NCBI GenBank assembly: GCA_030533445.1
Contig: CM060076.1
Coordinates: 7,703,501-7,767,500 of the forward strand
Origin: Cyprinodon diabolis
Taxonomy: Eukaryota; Chordata; Actinopteri; Cyprinodontiformes; Cyprinodontidae
Reading direction: 5' to 3'
DNA length: 64,000 nt
Part shown: positions 1 through 12,966 of the stretch, piece by piece
Layout: every line of letters starts with the position of its first letter
Numbering within the stretch: position 1 is the first letter of the stretch
Made by a program: the position numbers and the translations under genes
Notes under the pieces: generated by a model
Database searches by the model: none
Told to the model about the DNA's origin: nothing
Seen by the model: the letters and a program-made list of their open reading frames with translations, nothing else

Positions 1-1263
1 TCACCAGAGCATCCATTAGTGAAAATGTTCTGACTTATCAGTCCCTGGGGATTTACAGACGAGGTGGCTGTTGGTTCCATTTTTTATTTAATTTTTTTCA
101 CTATGTGGGAAAGAAAAACATAATATACCAGGTGGACATGTTTTATTTAAAGCGTCTGGAGTGACGGATCCAGTTTAGACAAAAAAGTACTGTATACTTA
201 GTCCTGTTGAACTTTTTACATTTCAAGTATAAGTGATCTCTTTCTGACGATAATTGGAAAGATCAGGAAGTAATATTTTCTGCAGTATAAAATAAAAAGG
301 TTTTATATAATTATTTTACTAAATTCAGGAATGTCAAGAGATATTAATTTGGGTACCACTGTACTGTGCTTGGAATGAGGGGATTCAAACATTTCGTCAG
401 CTGTTTTTGTAACAAACCTTTCAGCCTCTGGATTGAGAGTTTGTAATTAGTATTACACAAACAGTTACACATAAGTTACCAAGGGGATTTATCCTGTGCA
501 ACTAGTCTGCTTTAAACCAGAATAACCGCCCAGTTAAAAACATGGGATCAATTTTATTTTATTTTTTACTTTTTCTGCTGTAAGTGTTTGTTGTGTGCAA
601 TGTCTGTAAACTACTAAGACCTTGAACATCGGTCTGTCTGTCTAACATTTTATTCAGATATTACTAGTTTGCAAAAATTCTCTTATATATCTTGACCTTC
701 TGCAGATTCTATTTGGTCGAGTAATTTTACTTATATATGAATATCGGCAGGATGTGTAACAAAAAAAAAAAGAAGATTTGCTTGACAAAGTTTTTAAGCC
801 AGATGCTAATCATAATTATATCCATAATCAAGTCAAAGAGTTAATGCATATAAGAAGAAAATGTAAATCTATCAAATTTAAGATCTGCTCATATTACTAC
901 ATTGGTATCGAGTGAAGGATCTGGGGGATGCAACACCCACGAGTGGAACATGTCATAACTGTCCCCTCCGGACCCCACATTTGTTTCAGCCTTTAGAACA
1001 GTTAAACCCAACGTTGGTTTGCAATAAGTTATTTTTCTGAGCTGTCTTTGAATGCACCATGAGGATACGCACGCCAACTCAGAAGATTGACGCGAAACGT
1101 GATGCTGAACAGATCTGAACATGACGATGTTTAGCAAACCGGCAGCAAGATGCAAATAACTGCAATTTTCTCCAAACAATATCTGAAAGTTGTGTAAAGT
1201 TGTTTGCAAAATAGACTAGTTAGTTATTGGATGGCAAGGTCAAATGTGCCAATATATCTATAT
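1..1263. other. AT-rich stretch, nothing recognised
   Basis: Unique-looking AT-rich sequence with short A and T runs. The only longer open frame (minus strand, 889-1209) has no recognisable motif and no exon-like splice sites. I see no repeat family here. Confidence 0.5.
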
Positions 1264-1555
1264 TAGGGCTGAAACAATTAATCGGTTTAATCAAGATCAA
1301 TCGTTTATTGAAATAATCTTCAATTCATTTATTAATTGATTAGTGTTAACTGTATAGTTAACAAATAAAGAGACTTGAAAGATGCTTTTAACTGAAAGAA
1401 CAACCCAATTAGAGCAGTAATTATATCAAAATTGTAAGAAAAATATACAAACATTTTGCATTTGAGATTTTAAAAAACTCTTTCGCCTGTCAATATGCTC
1501 TATCCAGAACTATTAATCGATTGAGAAAATAATTTATCTGTTAGTTGCAGCTCTA
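1264..1555. mobile_element. hAT-type MITE, 292 bp
   Basis: The left end begins TAGGGCTGAAAC and the right end, read on the other strand, begins TAGAGCTGCAAC, so the ends form an imperfect terminal inverted repeat. The interior is rich in ATTAATCG/CGATTAAT words, typical of short non-autonomous fish hAT elements. The flanking 8-mers ATCTATAT (1256-1263) and ATAAATAT (1556-1563) match at 6 of 8 positions and fit a decayed 8-bp target duplication. It has no coding capacity. Confidence 0.6.
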
Positions 1556-2270
1556 ATAAATATGTAAAGCTAGTTAACATCAGTTTCAAAGGTTGCTACC
1601 TCTGTGACATTACTTGCTGGTTATTTTATTTTTGGAATAAACCCAGTCCTCTAATTTTTGGGCAGACTTTATGATCACAATTGCTCTCCGAATATTTGAA
1701 ATAAATATTTTGGTCACAATAGAGAGTCGAGAGACAGGGTAGACATTAAAAACATCTCTTTATTAAATTATATTTAATTAATTTAACATAATTTTTTTCA
1801 TGTCATAGCCTGCTTACATGAAACAGTTGAGTTAAAGTAACTTAACGGTTGCATTTTTGCATTTTGTCAGTGAATGGCATAAAAGTGACTTTATAGTTAA
1901 TTGTCACCACACAATGTTGGCTCTTTTCAGGTAAGGAGAGATTATAATTTCCTGACAATACTGTATCTATTGCAAGGAAAAACCAGCTAGGTTTTTCAAA
2001 ACTGTATGAAAATGTAAAAAGATAGATTTTTTGTTTGTTTGTTTTAATATGATGTGCAGGGAGTCAAACAAACAAACATTTGTTATTTTTTTAAATGCTG
2101 TAAAAACTTGCATAATAAATAAATTGAAACAATAAATGTAAACATGTCTGTCAAAGGAAATTTACATTATAGCCTGCAACACAGTTATAAATAACAGGGC
2201 AGAGTTAGACAGGTGAAGGAAATGAGCAATCAAGCCAGCCATCAGGCAAAAATCATGACATCTATAATTT
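1556..2270. other. AT-rich stretch, nothing recognised
   Basis: No open frame, repeat family or splice-like exon is supported. AT-rich throughout. Confidence 0.45.
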
Positions 2271-2274
2271 CATC

Positions 2275-2650
2275 AATGCAACATAAACTGATGAAGGGTG
2301 AAGGGTGGTGAACTCCACGCGGTGAGAGCATTCACTGCTCCTCCCTTACCACGTTCTACTATGGAATTTAAACTTTGCACCAAATATTGTACAGCAGAGT
2401 GGTCACATGATGTGACATTTGCTCCAGGATAAACATTTAGTCCTTTTTTATAGTGGACTACTACACTTAGAGCCAGTGTTGCCATATAAGGCTTATATAA
2501 AACATTTACATTCTTGCAGCTCCAGACAGATTTGCTTTTTTTTTTTTTTTTGGTCCAATATGGCTCTTTGAACCCTGCAATAGACTGATAAAAAGCTTTG
2601 AGAAAAATTTTCCCCAACCAGATTCTCAGATACTCTAACGTATATCCCCC
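2275..2650 (-). mobile_element. Old DNA-transposon remnant (hAT-like)
   Basis: Read on the minus strand, the segment holds the words AGAGCCATATTGGACCAAA and CAAATCTGTCTGGAGC followed by a stretch on TTATATAAGCCTTATATGGC. This combination is common in interspersed fish repeats whose intact copies end in CAGGGGTCGGCAACCC. Neither clear ends nor a target duplication remain. The open frame across it (2273-2617) is a by-product of the repeat, not a gene. Family assignment is from memory of the repeat and was not searched. Confidence 0.45.
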
Positions 2651-2659
2651 ACAACATTA

Positions 2660-5600
2660 CTTTTCCGTACATTCAGTGATTTATCTCGATTGTTATCAAA
2701 TTGAACAACTTGTTGTGAAGTTGAAATTTTGAATAATTTTATGAATTGGAATTTCAGGTACAGTGAGGTAGGCACTTTTCTTCATGGCAACAGCCAACTA
2801 ATCCTTTAGATGGTGGCAGTCAGTGTTTTACACTTTTTAATTTGATTTACAGCACCACATACTAATTGCATTGCAGTGTAACTGACTTATTAATTAGCCT
2901 TCTGGTTCTCATTTCAATGAATAAAACTGCTTGTATTTCTATGTCCTTAAAAAATCATTAACTGAAATATCTAGGTTTAAAATACAAAACAAGAAATGGT
3001 AAATAATTATCTCCCTAATTTTCAAAACCCACTGCTGACAAGTATGGTGCTCAAATTAGACAATAACTTGTATATTTAGTGAATACATATCAACATTTAG
3101 GCTTATTTAGCTCATTTTGTAACACAAAACCGAAATTTCTTGACAGGTTTGAGTTTCTTCTTGAAGAAACAGGTTTCTTACGGACAAGTGGAATAAACTG
3201 GAATAAAGTCCTGGTAATGGATCATATTTTGGAGAATTGAGATAGTTCCATTGGGAAGTCAACTCCCTGTATTCACCAGGCTACATACAGACAAACCTTT
3301 ATGAGAATACACACAGTGACACAAATTAAGAATGTATATAATTATATATATATATAATTATACCAAGTGTATGTAATACAAATCTAGATGAATGAATAAC
3401 TATTGGTCTCAAAACTTGCAAAGTATCAACCGTGTTAAAACACTGCATGTACACATACAGAACATCAGCAATATATCAACAATATACAGTACAGTATTCC
3501 AGCTCATTCTTGCCAAGTTTTTAAGCCTTTGCAACACCAAAACAATTCCTCAACTTTGTGTGAATTATACCAAAGCTTGAGAAAATCAGTTCTATTGTGG
3601 CAGACAAAGCACAGGCTGGGTGGAGAATTGTCATTGTGTCAACAAAACCAGCAAGAAGATGATAGTTGTGGAGGCCAAACTGTAGGGCGCAAGAATGTGG
3701 CCAGCAAGAATGCCGGTAGAAAGGGAGCTGTTCTAATGTTGCTTTCATTTCTTATTAGCCAACCACTTGTATGCTGTCTCCTTTCCCTCAGCTGAAAGAT
3801 GATGACCTTTATACTTAGGATGCATCAGTTAAATGACAAACTTTCATAGCTTGGCCAAATCACTTGCAAGCCATGGCTGCATGTGAAGAAAGAACCTCAT
3901 CATTCCACAGGTTTTAACCATTTGTGACAGGCTTCTTTTAAACCTGTTCCATCTCCTCATGGTCTAAATACTCAGGTTGCACTGGCTTGCTTTCTTTTTC
4001 TTTTTTTACTTTTATTTACTTACCAGTAAATTTGACCTTCCAATTTTTTTGGGGAGGAAACTGGAAGAAACTGTTTCGTCTAGCTGGGGGAAAAAAAACA
4101 TGTAAAAATCCTGGAAAGAAAATGCCCATGTAAACAAAAGCAGCCTGGATGGAAGAAAGTTGTATTCTAAAACTCTCAGCGCTACACAGGCAGGTGGTGC
4201 ACACAGCATCCATTAGCATATAATGTAAAATAGGTCTGAAATATTTTTCTCTTCACTTGGATTTCTATGGAAGCACTATTACTAATTAACCAAAAGATGT
4301 TGAAGTAAATATTCTGTATGCATACACACACATTATAGGCCTATGTTTGTGTAACTAATCAGGGATGGTGGAATCTGTTCACAAACCACAATGTAAAACA
4401 CTGAATTTTAATGTGCAGAGGACATTTCAGCTATTACTGGGCCTGCATACACAACAAGCTCCCCTTTGGCATTGTGCTCTTCTTAGTTTACATAGTGAGC
4501 TCTGCTTTCTACCAATTAGCAAACTCCTATATCTGAGATGACCATCTTATTTTCCAAATCAATAAAAACTGCAGCTTTTATTGTCTTAGAGGCATTCAAA
4601 CTGAAATCCCTTTGGATGCTTGTAAAAGGTCAACACCTACACAATAAACCCTGGGATTACCCTTAACAAGCTATGGAGTCCAGAGAACCTTTTGATTTCC
4701 TGCAGAGCAAACAATGATCCCACCTAATGATGTGGAAAATAGACAGGCAAATATTGCAAACAAAAACAAAAATGAAAACAGAACAAAAAGAAACAGAGGA
4801 TGGGGTTAAGTAGGCCCAATAATTGAACATCATGAATTTGAACCCTTTCCATATTTGGTTACTCAGGTTTAGTGACAGTAAAAGGATTGATTTTATAACC
4901 TTAAGTTAATTTACAGTTTTTCTGTAGAAGTTTTTTATTTATTTATTTTTTGCTGTTTGATTGTTGTCCTTTGAGAATTGCAGGATCTGTCCATGGTGAT
5001 TTAGGTTTTCCTGGGACAGTCATAAACTGGTATTTTACATGTACAATTCTTTCAAATTATTTTTAGGAGAAAACAAAATATAAATAGAGCTTATACTCCT
5101 ATTTACATCCTTTATCCCTTGAGGGAACGCATGAGAATTTAACTTGTCTGTATGCGTGTTTATGTGGTTGTACTATTAGCATCATTAGCAGTTTGGGATT
5201 GTTGTCTTAGTTTTTTTTCCAGTCTCCTATTGGAGTTACACGAGCAGCAACACCTACCGATTGCCTGCAGGGGGCTCACTGATTTTTGCAATGGCCTCTT
5301 TTGGTGGAATAGAGACAGGAATGGTGATAGCAAGGTAGGCTAATGTTATAGCACCTATGATTGACAGTATAGGAGAAGAATCAAATCCTGCTTTATAGAA
5401 AGCACAGGCTTTTCTGGTTTGAACAACGTCCACACGTGAGAAAAAAGCCAAGCCACTTTTACACTCTGGGTTTACAATCAGATTTAACTGAAGCTTAACA
5501 CCAACACACACGTTTTCGTATGAAAAGTCTTATTTCTTGGTGATGACTCCTTTAAATTTGTTTTAGAAACATTAATCAGATTAATGAAAGAACAAAAATA

Positions 5601-5780
5601 AGAGCATAAAATAATAAAACATGTAGATGGCTCGAAAGGATATAACTTTTTTTTTAAATGTAACTTTTTTAAAAGCCTGTATTTAAAATTTTTCCATAGG
5701 ATGGATCTTAAATTTTCAACATGTTGCTGCATTTGTTGGGGACTCTCATCTTTGTGTTGACATAAGTTTTAGAAAAGCCC
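2660..5780. other. AT-rich stretch, nothing firmly recognised
   Basis: Contains a short (TA)n at about 3341-3358 and several T or A runs. Short open frames at 3392-3795 and 4012-4219 show no domain. A segment at 5223-5334 is bounded by a good acceptor (T-run then CCAG) and a GTAGG donor, but two frames are open and neither is recognisable, so it is not annotated as an exon. Confidence 0.45.
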
Positions 5781-5783
5781 AAA

Positions 5784-6334
<551 letters not shown>

Positions 6335-6339
6335 GTATG

Positions 6340-7024
6340 TGTCATGATTGGTTTAATATCAAACCCACATGCAAAACACAAAGGAGGCTGATGTTTGACA
6401 CAAAAGACATGAACTGGATCTGGAACAGGTCCGGGTTGGGTTCACTGAAGTCTGCAGAGATGATAGTTTGATTAGCTGGGCAGGCAGATGATTAAAGAGT
6501 CCTTTTAGATAATTCTGATTCTACCTTGACGGGGTCCAGGCTTCTCTTGTGAGAGAGGGAACCGTTGGGTCCAGAGACTGTTGGTTCAGCAGAGTACTCA
6601 AGCAGCTGCAGCGTCTAGCTTCTGACTTTGAATGGCAGACCTTGATCAGAGTTTCCAGCTCTTCACAGAGAGCAGCAGGGGAAATCCAAATAGGAATCTT
6701 CAGGTTTGGCTCACCAGGGCTGGAAGGCAGGTTAAGCTCACCCAGAGCTTCAGGCTTGAGACAGGTTTCCTGTGAGCAAAGACAGAGGAAGGTTAGAACC
6801 AGTTTTCTCACTTAGAGACAACTTAGATTATTTCAGGTAACAGAGGCTCAGGTTGCTAACCAAACTAAGGTCAACACTGCGGCGTCGAAGGAAGGTCTGG
6901 TTGCTGCTTATGTAGGTAGGTCTCCTGATGGGTTGATGAAGGTCAGATGTGCTGGAGGGCTCCAGCCCAGGAGACCCACAGCGCACTCTGCTGGAGAAAG
7001 GTGGTACATCTCGAGATCCCAACA
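6340..7024 (-). mobile_element. Old solo LTR related to the gypsy element
   Basis: The segment starts TGTCATGATTGG and ends AACA. It aligns end to end with the 690-bp LTR of the full gypsy element at 47346-48035. Shared blocks include GGTTCACTG, CTGCTGGAGAAAGGTGG, the GTTAAGCTCA...CCAGAGCTT block and the CACTGCGGCGT block, though it is clearly diverged. The 5-bp flanks are identical: GTATG at 6335-6339 and at 7025-7029. A single LTR with an intact 5-bp duplication is what LTR-LTR recombination leaves behind. Strand is given as for the full element. Open frames inside it are spurious. Confidence 0.88.
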
Positions 7025-7029
7025 GTATG

Positions 7030-9600
7030 CATTTTTTTCTGTCCAGTCATTACTGTCATTTCTGACTAACAACTAATCGCATGACTCCATCTGTGCAAAA
7101 TGAATTTTTGAAGAATGTTGCGTTCACATTATGATTTATCCTGAGGTGTTCTCCATTTCTCCATTAATTATTACTGGTGCAAATCATAGCTGTAATGATG
7201 CAAGGATGCAGATTCAATTTCAGAGGCAGCAGGGACATTTTAATCAGCCCTCAAACTTAGATATTATTTGATTTCCTTGCAAAGATTCTTTTGGTACAGC
7301 ATTTGCCTTGCAGAAACTTTAGTTCTAAAACACTTCCTCATAAAGGTTGCAGTATTTGGCAGGCACATTGTGTGCTGTTTACTTACAACTTCAAAGCCAG
7401 CTACGCTATTGTTTTCTGTTTAATGTCCTAGTAAAGAACTCAAATTAAATGGGTTACACATCATCACATTGAGAGGAGCATTAAGCAAAATGGTTTAATT
7501 CTTCATGTTATTTTGCATAGAATATTAGCTGTCACTGATAATTTATTTTAATCTGGTGACAAGTTTAAGACCTTTAACCAAAAGTAAATACTTTTAGTGC
7601 TTTACTTGATTGTGTAGCTTATTTAAAGCACTAATTGTCACTCAGTTTGAGCTTCCTTTCTCCACTTGTTTCACTGTTTGATAATAAACCATAAGTGAAA
7701 CGAAAAAGTGAATTCTAGTTTTCTGAGTGGTTTACAATCTGTTTGCTTATATGAGGCGACTATAGGAATTGCATCTCTTTACTGATAAGACCTCTGTGGT
7801 TACATGACAGCTGGCAATTTACGTTCACTGCATTTACCAGAATAACAGCGCTTCTTGTCTGCCGTGCATTGAGTGTGAAGTAATTACAGCGGAACGGGAA
7901 GGATGTGTATTTAGAACATGTGCTTGCAAGAATATTAACAATGCGCACTGAGTGGCAAAAACACCTGCAGCAGATGTTTTCTTTTGCCTTAGAGGCAGAA
8001 AGAGGGGCACGTGGAAACGGATAAAACAGAATTAGCTGGAGTTTTAATATTTCCTTTAAGTAAGAAAAGTTGAGGGAATAATTATTACTGCATGTGTTCT
8101 ACAGTTATCCATAGGCTCCACTTTGTAATAAAAAAGCACTTAAACTCAGTTTACATACTTATGGAGGCTTGCTCAGTATAGCTTCCTAATACAGTGTACC
8201 AATCATTAAGATCCAGACAGCAGTGGGTATTCACTGGAAAATCTTTTAAATCCATCAACATTTAATCATGATCTATCGATAAATGAAATATCCTGTCAAC
8301 ACAAACCTCATAATAGTTGTATTATAAATATTACCTAAAATAATGGATACTAATAGATCTCTATGTCCCATCATGGTTAAAGAAAACATTGTTTTGACCA
8401 ATATATGTGTATTTAAGATTGGACAAATTATATTTAAAAGCTAATGTGGTTTAAACCTGCCTTGAACTAGGATCTCGGTGGAATTGCTTTTAAAATAGTT
8501 CTGAGAATGTAAAATAGAATAAAAATGTATTATACGTACATGGTTATTACTTAGTTTAGATTATTCTTTCAAAAGTTATGTATTTTTTGCCCAGCCTAAA
8601 AGTACACATTGATAACGTTCCATTTAGGTTCCTTTTGCTAACTGCTAGTCTGTTCAAGGTATTTATGTCATTTTTAGCTAATATAGTGACTGGAGGGCAG
8701 TTCTGAGTAGAGCTGTGGAGGAATAAGCCTTAGCAATGTCCATTATAAAAACAAATGTTGATGCATAAACGTAATGTGCCAAAAATCTGGTTAAAAAAGT
8801 ATTAGCATAGCTGCGTCTTTAGATATTTCTTGTCATGTAGCTTTTTCAACTTGGAATATCTGATTTTTTTTAGGCTATTTGCAAAAAGCACTCCAACTTT
8901 CTGTGATTTACTGTCTGTTTTCCTCTTGTGCTACAGCCAGCTGTTAGCTGAATGGGCAATCAAGGCTCTCCTAATGCCAGAGAGAAATTCTATTAGGGAA
9001 CATGGTTCTGAAACGTCTTCGATTTCATTAACCTTGCCTCCAAAGACAATTTTTGTGGCATCTGTACATTCCCAAACACTCAAGAATCCATATTGCCTAG
9101 CTTTGACTATTCAAGAATGACCCGAAAGGGGTAAGCCAATCACATTGCAGGATTATGGTTTAAGGCTGTGAAGAAAGTGAGCTGCCGAGCCCACTGCCAA
9201 ACCAAAATGAACGGGTCAGCATCACACCTGATTTGACAGAAACCACAATTTCATAATTGTGAGGAAAAAACACCAAGCAGTAAAGGCGTATACTTGTTAT
9301 GGTTTCTCATGGTGCTTGCTGCTTAAGCCATTTCAGGTTGCTACTGGTATTGGGTTGAACCAAACTTTGTAAGGCAGCAAATTGATAGCCATTTCCCAAC
9401 CAGCTTTGAAAGTTCTGCAGAATATCCCTCTTTTCTAAGGCCAGAGTGCTAAATGCATCAGATAATTCGATTTACGATTTTCAAATTAAATCCCCCCTAA
9501 TTATTAAGAAAAGCAATAATTACAAACGGGGTCCCATGTCTTTGGCTAAGCGCAAAGCAACCCTGCTCCTCTCCTGGCATATGCGGTGCTTTGTGCAAAA
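7030..9600. other. Unique sequence, possible conserved non-coding DNA
   Basis: No transposon end or domain-bearing frame was seen. The block at about 7760-7960 has balanced composition, TAATTA-type homeodomain-like words and no repeat character, which would suit a non-coding regulatory element. That is only an impression. The 96-codon frame at 8830-9120 has no recognisable motif. Confidence 0.35.
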
Positions 9601-9605
9601 GATTC

Positions 9606-10092
9606 TGTACTCCGAATGTAGGACCCAGTATTCAGGCGAGACAGACAGTTGGAAGTTCAAAACATTTATTAACAAAAACACAGAACGGAACACGGAGCTG
9701 TGGATATGCGGACACACAGCGGCTGCCAGGGGAGGCTGGGCACAACCCATCTCTGGCACTCTGGTTTAAGGAAAAACACGGGTAAGTGACCTCTAATCTA
9801 ACGTAAGATGAGTATCCGTGTGAGTCCCTTACCTGATTTAACAATTCAGTCCATCTTCCCCAGGCGAGGCAGGATCCAGCTGATGGACTGTCTAATGAGA
9901 TGCGGCGGAACCTGCCCAGAGTGTCCCTGATGTAGCAGTCCCAGTGAACAGGCAGGAGTCCGAGACAGGTCAGGCAAATAACTCATAATAGGGCAGCTCT
10001 GAGATCCAGGAGTCCGCTACCTGGCCAGGGGTTCCGATCCAAACAGGAACAGACAGATCCAGGGCTCCAGGAATCCACAGAGCATTTAGGCA
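9606..10092 (-). mobile_element. LTR-like remnant, family B
   Basis: The layout matches the other LTRs here: TGTACTCC at the left end, GGACCCAG shortly inside, and TTTATTAAC about 60 bp in (poly(A)-signal-like on the minus strand). Blocks such as GTAAGTGACC, GTCCCTTACCTGATTTAAC and GACAGGTCAGGCAAA recur in diverged form at 25980-26430, so this is a repeat family. GATTC occurs directly before the proposed left end (9601-9605) and after 10092 (10093-10097) and could be the 5-bp duplication, but the right end TTTAGGCA is not typical, so the boundary is provisional. Confidence 0.45.
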
Positions 10093-10219
10093 GATTCCCA
10101 TGCAGGTTCAGAGCGTTCTGCATCCGAGCAATTCTGTCCATACGTGGATACTGTTAGGATTATCCCTTGTTATGTATGATGTATTGTATTCAGTTACAGC
10201 AGAAAATAGAATTAATTCT

Positions 10220-10703
10220 TGTCAGGGTTAGGTTGTGGCTTGGAGGACCCAAATGCAGTGGCAGAGAGGCTGAGGTGAATACTTGTAGTTTTAATGATGA
10301 AAATGGTAACAAAGGCAGGAATCAAAAATCTAACTAAAAATGTAACAGACTAGAACCATGGAGACATCAAGGGAAAAAACGTACGAGGAGCCAGGGAGAG
10401 ACAAGGTGAGACGACAACAGCGATGACAGGACCAGCAACAACAAGGAGTGAGAGCAGAGGGAGAGCATATATAGCTGACAGAGACAAAGGTAGGGCTAAC
10501 GAGCTGACAAGGAGCAGGTGTGAGAGGAGACAACGAGGGAGCCAAGGGGAAAGGAACACACACACACACACAAGGGCTACAGAGGACAACAGAAAAACAT
10601 AAGAACTAACAAATCTAGAAATTACAACAAAAGAAGGAATTAAACCAATAAAACTAGGGAACATAGAGCAAAGGAAAAGCACAATATAACCAAAACCATG
10701 ACA
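10220..10703 (-). mobile_element. Solo LTR, family A (484 bp)
   Basis: Begins TGTCAGGG and ends CATGACA. It is flanked by a perfect 5-bp duplication, ATTCT at 10215-10219 and 10704-10708. The internal order of words (GGACCCAAATGCAG, GGAGCCAGGGAGAGACAAGG, GAGAGCATATATAGCTGACA, AACATAAGAACTAACAAA) is shared with the LTRs at 29464, 37864, 45307 and 55396. Read on the minus strand it has a TATA-like TATATATGC. A short (CA)n lies at about 10557-10573. Open frames across it are not genes. Confidence 0.88.
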
Positions 10704-10853
10704 ATTCTGTTTTTAAATATAGTTTTTTTTTTCAATTATTTCTAAATGTGATAATAATTCAGCAGCAAAATGACAGAAGTTACGCCAATGTGGAAATATC
10801 AGGTTATCAGTTCAGATATTTAGATGTCAGTTTCTAAGATGTTTACTGTAAAC

Positions 10854-12596
10854 TAGAGACTGACACAGGAGTGGATTTTCACTCCTGTCCTGTCCCACTC
10901 CCACAGAAAAAAATTGTGTCCCGTCCCGATCCCGGGCCAGAGTAGAAATCTAAATCCTGTCCCGTCCCACTCCTGGTGAAATTACTCCCACTCCCATCCC
11001 GCTCCCATTCAGAATGACTCCCGCACCACTCCCATGCTCTGTTCGAAAACCTAGGACGCGTCCTTAGAAGGCCAGATTCGAAGTACGATTACGTCATAGT
11101 GCGGCGCTGAGGTCTGGTCGGATTCCAAGACTCCTCGTTATGCGGCCTTAAAATGCGTCCTTCTTTTAGCCCGATTTGAAGGACGGGTGTCGATGTATCC
11201 TCGGTATCCTTGGTTTACCCAGGAATCATTGCGAGACCAAGCAAGCCGTGATCAGAGGAAAGGTTACTTGGCGCCGAACAGTGGTGAAAATTGAAAGTTC
11301 AGTTTAATATAATACAAGTCATTTAATAGTTCCGTCTGAAATGAATGAAAATAGTTGTTTTAATGGTTATTGAGTCAGATATGTGGCGGTAATGTTTGAT
11401 TTATCTAAAGGTTTTTATCTGTTACTATGTAAATGGGTTTGGCTGTAATTTAAGGACAGATTCTAATAGATCTGCAGGGTGGGGGGGGGACTATAAATCT
11501 GATAGGAGTTTTATCTTTTTATTGCTGTTTTGCACAATAGACTTAACTAAGATTTTTTTCTTGTTTAATATTAGAGATTTTGCAGATATGTTTTTAATAC
11601 ATACATTGTTTAGATTTACTTATATAATTCTACCCCTTTTATAGAATAGAATAGAAAATTTACAGCAGCAGAAAGATTATTTAAATGGTCACACAAATGT
11701 GGACCTTAGAAAAATGTATAAGAATAACATAATAGGGAAGAGTTAAAAAACAAAAAACAAAAAAAAATACAATTCTGTAAAGTGTTTTAACAATATAAAA
11801 CTGGAGAATAAATAACCAATATGCAGCTATGGACATTTTTACAGTGATGGATATTTGAAAATAGCAGCAACATCAGAGATGTGCAGAATGACAGCAGCAG
11901 GTTATTTAACTGACTAAGGTTTCTATCTTTACATTTCATTTTATTTGTTCCTGCTCCCGGTGGTTGGAACCTTTATTCCACTCTGGATTCTCATCAGTCT
12001 TTGTTCACTTTACAATAAAAAAGAAATAAATAAACAAACAGTTTTGGAAACTTCGGTTTTCATTCTTTTCCTGCTTTGTGTGTCAACTTTCGCGGTTGCT
12101 AAGCAACAGACCTTATGGCGATAAAACCCACTGAAGGGTAGACCTGGTCGAATTCACAGCCAAAACTCTTCATGTCTCCTTATTTTCACGGACTTCAAAG
12201 GATCCAGTCTAAGTAGACCGCGTCCTTGGAGGATGCAGCCCAGGATTTCGAACAGAGCCCCATTGTTGTTTTTGAGCGCGGGTGAAAAACTCAGAGCGGA
12301 ATCACTGTTGGTTTTTGGGTCGTGTAGTTTTTTTGACTCGCATTATAGTGTAGGCTTAAAGGAAAAAAACTACAAAATGGCGGCGCCGCGCCAGTATTGG
12401 ATTTTTTTTCTTTCTATTTTATTTTATTTTTTGGCATTGATCCTAGTTTTTTTTTGTTATTATCGGTTTGCTCCCGCTCCCGTCTGCTCCCGTTAATGTT
12501 TAATCCTGTACCGTCCCAATCACGTGATCGTTCCTAATACTGACTCCCACGGGAATCCCGTGACCCATGGGATTCCCGAAAAAATGTCAGTCTCTA
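10854..12596. mobile_element. Non-autonomous hAT element carrying a nested insertion
   Basis: Both ends read TAGAGACTGACA inward, a 12-bp terminal inverted repeat. The flanks are a perfect 8-bp duplication, CTGTAAAC at 10846-10853 and 12597-12604. The subterminal parts are unusual: repeated CCCGTCCC, CTCCCAC and CGGGAATCCCG words near both ends. Of the 1743 bp, 11036-12258 looks like a second element with its own target duplication, so the hAT itself is about 515 bp. There is no transposase frame. The TAGAG-type ends and 8-bp duplication fit the hAT superfamily. Confidence 0.88.
11036..12258. mobile_element. Nested DNA element inside the hAT copy
   Basis: Both ends begin GCTCTGTTCGAAA when read inward (13 bp, identical), followed by loosely matching subterminal sequence with GGACGCGTCC and GGACGCGG words. 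The flanks are CCCAT at 11031-11035 and 12259-12263, a perfect 5-bp repeat. The interior has an A-rich tract near 11740-11770 and no transposase frame. I do not recognise the superfamily. Because CCC words abound in the surrounding hAT ends, the duplication could be partly fortuitous. Confidence 0.6.
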
Positions 12597-12604
12597 CTGT
12601 AAAC

Positions 12605-12888
12605 CTAAACTGTGTTGGTTTTATACTTAGTAGGTCTTTAATTATATATTGTGGTCCAAACAACACAGTTTGACTTCATTGTCTCAAGCCTCATATTTAA
12701 TAAGTCATTATATTGCAGTAAAACTCTAAAAGAGGCTGAAGGACATCTGAAACTGATTTTGTCATACTAACTGTAGCAATTGTTTTTACAGCAGAGCAAA
12801 ATCCTACACAAGTTTCTTTCAATAAATTTCATGAATTTTAACGAGTGTAAATCATGGGGCTTCATATCAGCCTGTTTTGTTTGTGCAG
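12605..12888. other. Unique sequence upstream of candidate exon
   Basis: AT-rich sequence ending in TTTTGTTTGTGCAG, a reasonable splice acceptor. If the exon below is real, this is intron. Confidence 0.35.
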
Positions 12889-12966
12889 GGTGTCTCCACT
12901 TCTGCTCTTGCTGTCAGTGCCCTGACAGGACCCCTGCTGCAGTGTTAGATGTCAACAAGAAAAGAG
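12889..12966 (+). CDS. Candidate internal coding exon, Cys-rich
   Basis: A 78-nt segment is preceded by a pyrimidine-rich acceptor (TTTTGTTTGTGCAG) and followed by a consensus donor (AAAGAG then GTAAAC). Only one of the three forward frames is open. It begins with two bases of a split codon and ends with one, so the exon is length-neutral (26 codons). The peptide starts CLHFCSCCQCPD and continues with an Ala/Val/Asp stretch to NKKR. A Cys cluster next to a hydrophobic residue and then basic residues could be a juxtamembrane segment, but this is a guess and I do not recognise the protein. Short length makes chance occurrence possible. Confidence 0.3.

Noticed and set aside
5223..5334. Exon-like segment with acceptor and donor
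   Set aside because: Two frames are open, neither resembles a known protein, and the CACCTACCGATTGCCTGCAGGG part looks repetitive.
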